64,000 bases of DNA from Colletotrichum lupini (lineage: Eukaryota; Ascomycota; Sordariomycetes; Glomerellales; Glomerellaceae), in contig NC_064676.1 of assembly GCF_023278565.1 (NCBI RefSeq), positions 682,001 to 746,000 on the forward strand, given 5' to 3'. How positions within the stretch are numbered: the stretch's first letter is position 1; every line of letters begins with the position of its first letter. The position numbers were made by a program, and so were the translations under genes. The notes beneath the pieces are model-generated. The model had not been told where the DNA came from, did no database searches, and saw nothing but the letters and a program-made list of their open reading frames with translations. Of this stretch, positions 57,401-64,000 are shown piece after piece.

Positions 57401-60320
57401 GTCCTCTAAGAAAATTTAATTACTAAACGACTGAAGAAGAAAAAGGGTTTAAACGGATTTCTAAGAACTCTTAAAAAACGAGAATAAATATAATATATAG
57501 CTTTTATTAAAATAATAAAAAGCTTTAGAAAGTTTATAACTAGTATTAATAATTAGGGATCGTAATAACTTTAAATCATACCCGAGGAGTACTAAATATA
57601 TATAAAATTATCTATAAAACTCGAAAAAATAGGATTATTAAAATATAGTAACTAGGATATAAAAATCGAACTTAAAAAAAGAACGTAACCTAGGTTCTTT
57701 TTAATATATTTGATAAATTAAAAAAAATAGGAATATCTTAACGAATATATAAATAAGAAACTTAAAAAAAGACTTATTTAACTATTAAATTCTCCTATAG
57801 GATCACCCTTATTCTTTATATTAAAAAAAGGAGTAAAAAAAGGAAGACTAATTATTAACTATAAAAGACTTAACGAAATTACGAAAAAGAATCACTATCC
57901 CTTATTACTTATTACTAAGCTTAAAGATTTATTTATAAAGCTAACTAGTTTATTATTATAGATCTTAAAAAAGTATTTAATTAAATTCGGATTAAAAAAG
58001 GAAATAAATAGAAAATAGTATTCCGAACTCATAAAGGACTCTTTAAATACCTCGTTATACCTTTTAAACTTATTAATACTTTAGTAACCTTTTAAATAAT
58101 AATTAACTACGTACTCCGGGAGTACGTTAATATCTTTATTATTATTTATATTAATAATATTCTTATTTTCTTTCCTAACTTTTAAATATATAAAAAGTAT
58201 ATTTATATAGTATTTTAAAAACTCTAAAATATTAAACTATATACCGAACCCTTTGAGTACGAATTCTATATATAAAAAGTAAACTTCTTTAGATATATTA
58301 TTATATTAAAATAAATTTATATATAAATATTAAAAATTAAAGTAATTAGGGATTAGCCTATATTATAAAACGTTAAGGACGTATAAAGATTCTTAGGATT
58401 CGTTAATTTTTATTAACGATTTTTTAAAAACTATATTAATATAGTTAGACCTCTTAATAACCTAATATAAAAGGATACCCTATTTGTTTAGGACCCTAAG
58501 TATGGAAAGGTATTTATTAAAGTTAAAAACATAGTCGTCTCCGAACTAATTATTATAATCCCGGACCCCTGAAAACTTTTTAAAGTTAAGACCGACGCCT
58601 TAGACTTTATTATAAAAGCGGTCTTAAAATAATAAAATAAATAGAAAAAGCTTTATTTATATTACTTTTACTCTAAAGTATTTTATAAAATAGAATTAAA
58701 TTAGTAAATCTATAATAAAGAATTAATAATTATTATTAAAGTATTTTAAGAATAGAGGCTATAATTATCTAAAACTAAGTACGAAGTTATAATTTATATA
58801 AACTATAAGAACCTTATAAACTTTATAATAAATAAGAACCTAAATAAATAATAAGTTAAATAGAGCGAATTCCTATTTAAATTTAATTTCTAAATTATTT
58901 ATTAAAAGGGTTTAGAAAATAGTAAGGTAGACGCTCTTAATAAAAGACCTAATTACGAAGTTACGGTCCCTAAGAAAATATAAGTTATTCTTAAATAAAA
59001 AAAAATAATAGCCTTATACTAACTACGAAGCTCTTTATAATAATTAAAAAGATTAGTACTAGCCCGATTAAAAGAATAACCCCTAAACTTATTATAAAAA
59101 TTTATAATATACCGGCACACGGTTATTAAAGAATTATTAAAATATAAAAATAGATTTATTAATATTATAATAAATTCGCTATATACGCTAAAATTATAAA
59201 AGTAATTAAAGACTACGTAACTTATAAAAAAAGTAAAAATAGCTTATATAAACTTTATAGCGAGCTATAATTACTATAATTACTAATAAAAATATAATAA
59301 TTAATTATATAGGACTTTATTATTAAACTACTAAAGTCTAGAGAACTATTTATTAAAATATAGTATAATAATATCTTAGTTATAGTCGATCGATTTACTA
59401 AGTTTACCCATTTTATTCCTTATAAAGAATCTAGTACTATAGAAGACCTAATATACGTATTTATTAAAGTTATATTTTCGAATTATAGTTTATTAAAAAG
59501 AATTATCTCTAATAGAGATAGGCTATTTACTTCGAAATTTTAGAAATCCCTAATTTCGTAACTTAATATAAATTATAAACTATTAATATTATTGTATTTA
59601 TAAACTAATAGATAAATAGAAAGGATTAATTAGATTCTCGAGATATACTTTCGTTATTATATAAACTACGACTAGGATAATTAAGTAGTATTTTTATTAA
59701 TAACCTAGTTCGTATATAATAATATAGTAAGTAAAAGTATAAAAAAATCTCCGTTTTATTTTAATTACGGATTTTAATTAATAACGTATAGAGAACTATA
59801 ATAAAGACTATAAACTATAAAAGCTATAATAAATATAAATAAACTTAAAAAGATCTATAAATAAGCCTTACTAAACCTCGAGTTTATATAATAGTATATA
59901 AAAAAAACGTAGATAGATTAAGAATTAAAGGACTATTTTTAAAAAAGGGGGATAGCGCTTACCTCTTTTATTATAATATTAAAACGAAATAACTAAGTAA
60001 TAAATTAGACTATAAAAAACTTAGACCTTTTGAGATTATTAAAAAGGTCTTATTAGTTAATTACGAATTAAAATTATTAAATACGATACGATACTATTCC
60101 GTTTTTTATATTTTATTACTCGAACTTATACTAAGAGGTTTATATATAGAAAATTATATTATTATTAAACTAAACTAATTAGAGTACGAAGTTGAACGAA
60201 TTATTAACTATAAAATTAGGAATAAAACACGAGAATTCTTTATTAAGTAGAAAAATTATAAATATAAAAAAAATATATAAAAACTTATTACGAACCTCTA
60301 GACCTCTTAAGAATTCCTTT
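54440..60320 (+). pseudogene. Gypsy gag-pol remnant, unit 2
   Basis: This has the same gene order as unit 1. The zinc knuckle (55571-55612) again has Tyr at all four ligand positions but keeps the Gly before the former His. The reverse-transcriptase catalytic site reads YINN (58147-58158). The chromodomain-like segment (about 60180-60320) reads EYEVERIINYKIRNKTREF before a TAG where Trp is expected. Separate RIP differences from unit 1 show the two units were mutated at different sites. Confidence 0.85.
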
Positions 60321-60986
60321 TAAAATACCAAAATTAAAATTAAAACTAGAACTCTTAGCTATTATAACGTCCTAGTTAATTATTCTAAAAGTATTACTAA
60401 ATTATACCTCCCGCGCAATAGCTGATTTATTTTTATTAATAATATTAGGAGAATTAGAAATCGCTTTCCCCCTCTTAAATACTATCCTTTTTTTTTTTTT
60501 AAAAACGATCTAACTTTAATAAAAACTAATCTATTTTAGCCTATACGTAACGCAAAACTTCTACCCGTTTTTAAAAGAAAAGCTCTTTTACTTCTTCTTT
60601 ACGTTCTAATTTATTAGCTTTAAATAAAAACGATTTACTATAAGTACGATTAATATAAAGAAATATTGATAAAAAATAAAAAAAACTTATGATTGTATAT
60701 AGTATTAGTAATTACGTTATAAGAACGACTACGATATATACTTATAATACTTTAATTTACCTTTTAATATTTTATACTTTTACCCTAACGAATAATAAAA
60801 TAAGTAAAGTATTACGATTTTAAATCCTCGCTCTTTAATTTTAAAAATAAGCTTTAGTTAACAATATATTAAAAATCTAGCGAATATCTTAGTATTTGTA
60901 AAAGAATTACTTAACGAGCCCTAACTTAGGTTATAACGACTTATTTATAAGTTTATAAGAATAAGACCTTTAAAAAAAAAACCTAA

Positions 60987-61525
60987 TATTACGACTTAAT
61001 ATATATAACTAAAACTAGGGCCCGCCCCGTAAGTTTATAACGGTTATAATATATTATATATATAAGAATACGGGAATATAAAGTAACTCTTATAAAATAA
61101 AAAAACTATAAATAAGTTATATATAAATAAGAAGTAGTAATTATATAATAAAATAATTATTATAATTACTTTAAATAATCGCTTATTAGTATTTACTAAG
61201 CGATTATTTAATAAATAAAAGTAATTATTAATAAAGGATATATTTATAAACGGACTTATATATAATATAAACTTAAGCTAGGCTTTAAAATAGACTTTTA
61301 TAGCTTCTTTCGTAATTAACTTAGTATTAAATCTTATAATCGCTTTTAGCTATTTTTATTAAGAACCCCTTTTAATAAGACTATAATTAATTACTAAAGC
61401 CTTACTTACTTTACGATTCATAAATATAGTTTTAAAGAAGCTATTTATAACTACGATACTATTTACTTAGTACTCGTAGCCTTAACTTTTATTAATATAC
61501 TTATTATAACTAGCTAGCCGTAATA
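60987..61525 (+). repeat. Gypsy LTR 3
   Basis: This 539-bp LTR ends AGCCGTAATA, a mutated GTAACA. The flank that follows is GTAGCC, which does not match the five bases before LTR 1. Confidence 0.92.
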
Positions 61526-63273
61526 GTAGCCTATAAGTAGTTCGAATTAAGTAAAGTACGCACTCTCTTAATAGCTTTTTATATAAACCTAAATTTAATT
61601 ATTTACTTAGTATATAAAGTTCTTATAAAAAGCGCTTAAAAGTATTATAATATATATATATATAGACCTTTTTTTAAAGTAATCCCGTAATAGTACTTAA
61701 TACCTTAGCTTAGTAACGGGTCTAATAAGTACTAATTTAAACTACTTAACCTACTTAAAAAATAACTAATTTATTAAATACGGCTTTAAAGTTACCTATA
61801 TAATAATAAATTTATATTTTAATACTCGCGTATAAGGATTTAATAATTAACGTAGTTAAGTAACTAAAGTACTTAATTTAGTTAACTTAAATAAGTACGA
61901 TTTTCTTATATTATAGTTTAAGCTAAGTATTAATAGCGTAATTAACTACTATTATGAAGTACTTAGTAATCTTAAATTCGAATAATTAGTCGTAATATAT
62001 AACTATTAATTCGTTACGGAGGAGATTACCCTAATTTATAAGGAATTACTAAAAGCGAGGGTTATATATAATAATACTAATTTCGTTCCTTATAGCCGGG
62101 CCGAAGTAGCGCTAAGTCTTAGTTAATATATTAAGGTTAACGTATTAATAATAGAGTACGTACGGTACTATTTTAAATTAAGTATTATTATTAAGGGCGT
62201 TAAGTAAAATAATCTCGCGATCTGTATATATAACTTACGGAAAGGGAATTTCGTAAGCCCGGAGTAATATTAATAGCTAGTTAATAGCCTAACGGTAGTT
62301 AGCTTCTTTTTTATTAAATAAAAAGTAGCTTACGACTTAAAAAGCATAACTATCGTTCGTAGCTCCGTAAATATTAAATAGCGGCATATTAAATCGATTT
62401 ATTTTATATATAGAATCTATTAATAAAATATCTAGATATTATTAAAATAGGGAAATCGTAGTAATAAGTATAATAAATAAGCTCGTAATATAACCCGCGT
62501 CGTCGTATTAAAAGCGGTACTAATACTTCGTAAAATTACGTAATTAATTAAATAATTACTTAATAGGGGATCTACTACTTAATTCGTTACGGTAGTAAGT
62601 AACTAATATATTAAATATATTGTAAATAATAATACTATTATAATTACTACTTTTTAATTATAAGCTCGAAAGGATTGAAATAGGTCGAATGCCCTTATTT
62701 TATTAATTAACGATTTAGTCCTTTTTATTACGTAGTAGGGCGTAGTAGTAATATATAAAAGCGTTAGTATTATTAAATAAGTAATTATAATAGTTACGGA
62801 AGTCGCTAATAATAAAATAAAAGAGCTAGTCGCCGCTCGAAAAGCTAGTAATAATTTATTAGTAGTAGTTTATAAACGAGGTTAAGGATTTATAATACTT
62901 ATTTAAGTAGGTTAACTCTATAAGGCATTACTATTTTTAATCGTAACATAGGCTACGAATATAATAATAAGTAACGGTAGTTAGCGCTATAATAAAGGGT
63001 TTATATTAAACAATTCGGACTATAAAGCTAGCTTTATAAGTAGCCTCGTTAAGTACTACTCTAGCCTTAAGCAGGCTAGAGAAGCGCTAACTATAAAGTA
63101 AGTAATTATATTTTATATAACTATAATTATTATAATTAATAATATATTAATAAATAAAAGGATCGTTAACTTCGTAATTATTCTCTTCTTATAGTATATT
63201 AATATTAAAAATAGCTTTAATTAATAATAGTAATAGTAGTAGTAACGGCGAGGTTAACGAAGTAGTAGTTATA
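61526..63273. mobile_element. Unidentified RIP-degraded repeat
   Basis: This 1.75-kb AT-rich stretch is poor in CA/TG and matches neither the copia nor the gypsy element in this window. One plus-strand frame (about 61950-62400) stays moderately open with scattered TAG/TAA that look like former Gln codons, suggesting an ancient coding sequence. I recognise no domain. It could be the right part of the element lying left of LTR 1, or an independent transposon. Confidence 0.45.
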
Positions 63274-63329
63274 GGTAAGTAAGTAGGTAAGTAAGTAGGT
63301 AGGTAAGTAGGTAAGTAAGTAGGTAGGTA
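63274..63329. repeat. GTAG/GTAA tetranucleotide microsatellite
   Basis: This is about 56 bp of alternating GGTA and AGTA units, marking the junction between RIP-mutated and normal DNA. It creates a spurious Tyr-Leu-Pro-Thr repeat on the minus strand. Confidence 0.85.
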
Positions 63330-63339
63330 TAGGTAGCTA

Positions 63340-64000
63340 GGCTCCGTAGTCGGAGGCAGGAGCGGTTGCAGCCACACTTGGGGGCGGGATATCGGCAGGT
63401 GCTGGCAGAATATCATCGCCCTATGGAAATCAACAGCCCCTGAGAGAAGAGGGAACCAACAGTTCGGACGCTAGCATTCTAGATCCCGTGAAGGAACACT
63501 TGGCAACGGCAGTGTCTGTTTGTGGGGGCAGATTGGTTAGGGGCTTGTTCAAGGAGGGGCTGTGTGATGAAGCTCTCCGTGTTTTGTTCAGGCTAATTCG
63601 CAATGTGTCAAGGCGCGAGACAACAAGCAACAGTAAACGAGGCTGTTGCGAGCAGCAAATTCGCGCTTGGAGTGAGAGGTACTTCCTGAGCCATGGGCTT
63701 GGGTCACTCGGAGACTCGGGCATGATCGTGTTCCTGGCAAGCCAAGCAAGTAAACCTAAATTTCTGGAGATCGTGGCCCCCTGATTGACTCGTGCCAGAC
63801 GTTGGGTCTGGGGAGGCCCTTGCAAATTTGCTGCGGTTGCCAGGAGGCCAGAACGATGTTTCTAGAATTTCAATATGAATTCACTCAATATCCCTTCTGT
63901 GCAATTTTTACATTTCATTAGGTGACGTGGCTCTCCTCGACTCCATGACTTTGGCGCCAGCGAGCTGACGATGGCCGAGCATTGGCGTTTCCGACCCGAA
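63340..64000. other. Unmutated DNA at the right edge, no gene recognised
   Basis: Composition returns to normal. Overlapping open frames on both strands (minus 63430-63825, plus 63488-63784) show no domain, so neither is supported as a gene. Confidence 0.45.

Larger units (their letters stand above)
46662..61525 (+). mobile_element. Tandem Ty3/gypsy chromovirus array (LTR-internal-LTR-internal-LTR)
   Basis: Three LTRs of exactly 539 bp (46662-47200, 53827-54365, 60987-61525) flank two internal domains of 6,626 and 6,621 bp, all in plus orientation. The two units share the middle LTR, giving 14.9 kb. LTR tips are mutated forms of TGTTAC...GTAACA, a perfect 6-bp terminal inverted repeat. The internal order is gag with zinc knuckle, reverse transcriptase, integrase and C-terminal chromodomain, which identifies a chromovirus-type Ty3/gypsy element. 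Every frame is destroyed by RIP. No matching target duplication is seen outside the array. Confidence 0.93.

Noticed and set aside
46657..61530. GTAGC as the target duplication of the gypsy array
   Set aside because: It would require the first LTR to begin eight bases earlier than LTRs 2 and 3, contrary to the TGTTAC...GTAACA ends.
63189..63416. 75-codon minus-strand frame with Tyr-Leu-Pro-Thr repeats
   Set aside because: Produced by the tetranucleotide microsatellite and adjoining AT-rich DNA.
63430..63825. 131-codon minus-strand frame at the right edge
   Set aside because: An overlapping plus-strand frame is equally open; neither has a domain or splice evidence.
1..64000. CRISPR arrays, tRNA or rRNA genes, replication origin
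   Set aside because: No regularly spaced repeats, cloverleaf or rRNA-like sequence was seen; direct repeats present are LTRs and microsatellites.

Overview
The window looks like nuclear DNA of a filamentous ascomycete (Pezizomycotina). The genes carry short 48-121 bp GT-AG introns and encode typical fungal families, and they sit as GC-balanced islands among AT-rich blocks. Those blocks are transposons in which CA and TG dinucleotides are nearly absent and TA is in excess. That is the footprint of repeat-induced point mutation (RIP, CpA to TpA). I could not place the species or class.

Layout. 1-3504: truncated Ty1/copia element (copy 1, minus strand). 3449-4750: secreted M6-type metalloprotease gene whose 5' end was cut by that element. 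7454-9079: secreted surface protein. 9515-11723: PhoD-type phosphatase, minus strand, 7 exons. 13161-14682: Ecm33/Sps2-like wall protein, minus strand, 3 exons. 14876-16744: Fot1/pogo-type DNA transposon with perfect 28-bp terminal inverted repeats. 18229-20068: ferric-reductase-like protein. 20113-26633: complete copia copy 2 (minus strand, target duplication GTTAT). 26924-34413: NmrA-like reductase, sugar transporter and a peroxisome-targeted CoA ligase. 34414-41779: a gene of unknown function split by copia copy 3 (plus strand, 34634-41154, target duplication AGAGC). 43860-44684: GH16 glycoside hydrolase. 45243-45842: LysM protein with a one-base frameshift. 46662-61525: tandem Ty3/gypsy chromovirus array (three 539-bp LTRs around two internal domains). 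61526 to about 63270: further RIP-degraded DNA of unknown identity. 63340-64000: unmutated DNA with no recognised gene.

Working together. Six of the ten recognised genes encode predicted secreted or wall proteins (M6 protease, surface protein, PhoD phosphatase, Ecm33-like, GH16, LysM), and several lie directly beside transposons. The NmrA-like reductase, transporter and CoA ligase share one 8-kb island bounded by two inverted copia copies. They could be a small metabolic group, but this is inference. Transposition has directly changed two genes (M6 protease and the split gene). All coding capacity of the transposons appears destroyed by RIP.

I found no RNA genes, CRISPR arrays or clearly novel molecular system. 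The most interesting material is the transposon-gene junctions, the tandem gypsy array, and the way RIP has erased catalytic and metal-binding residues.
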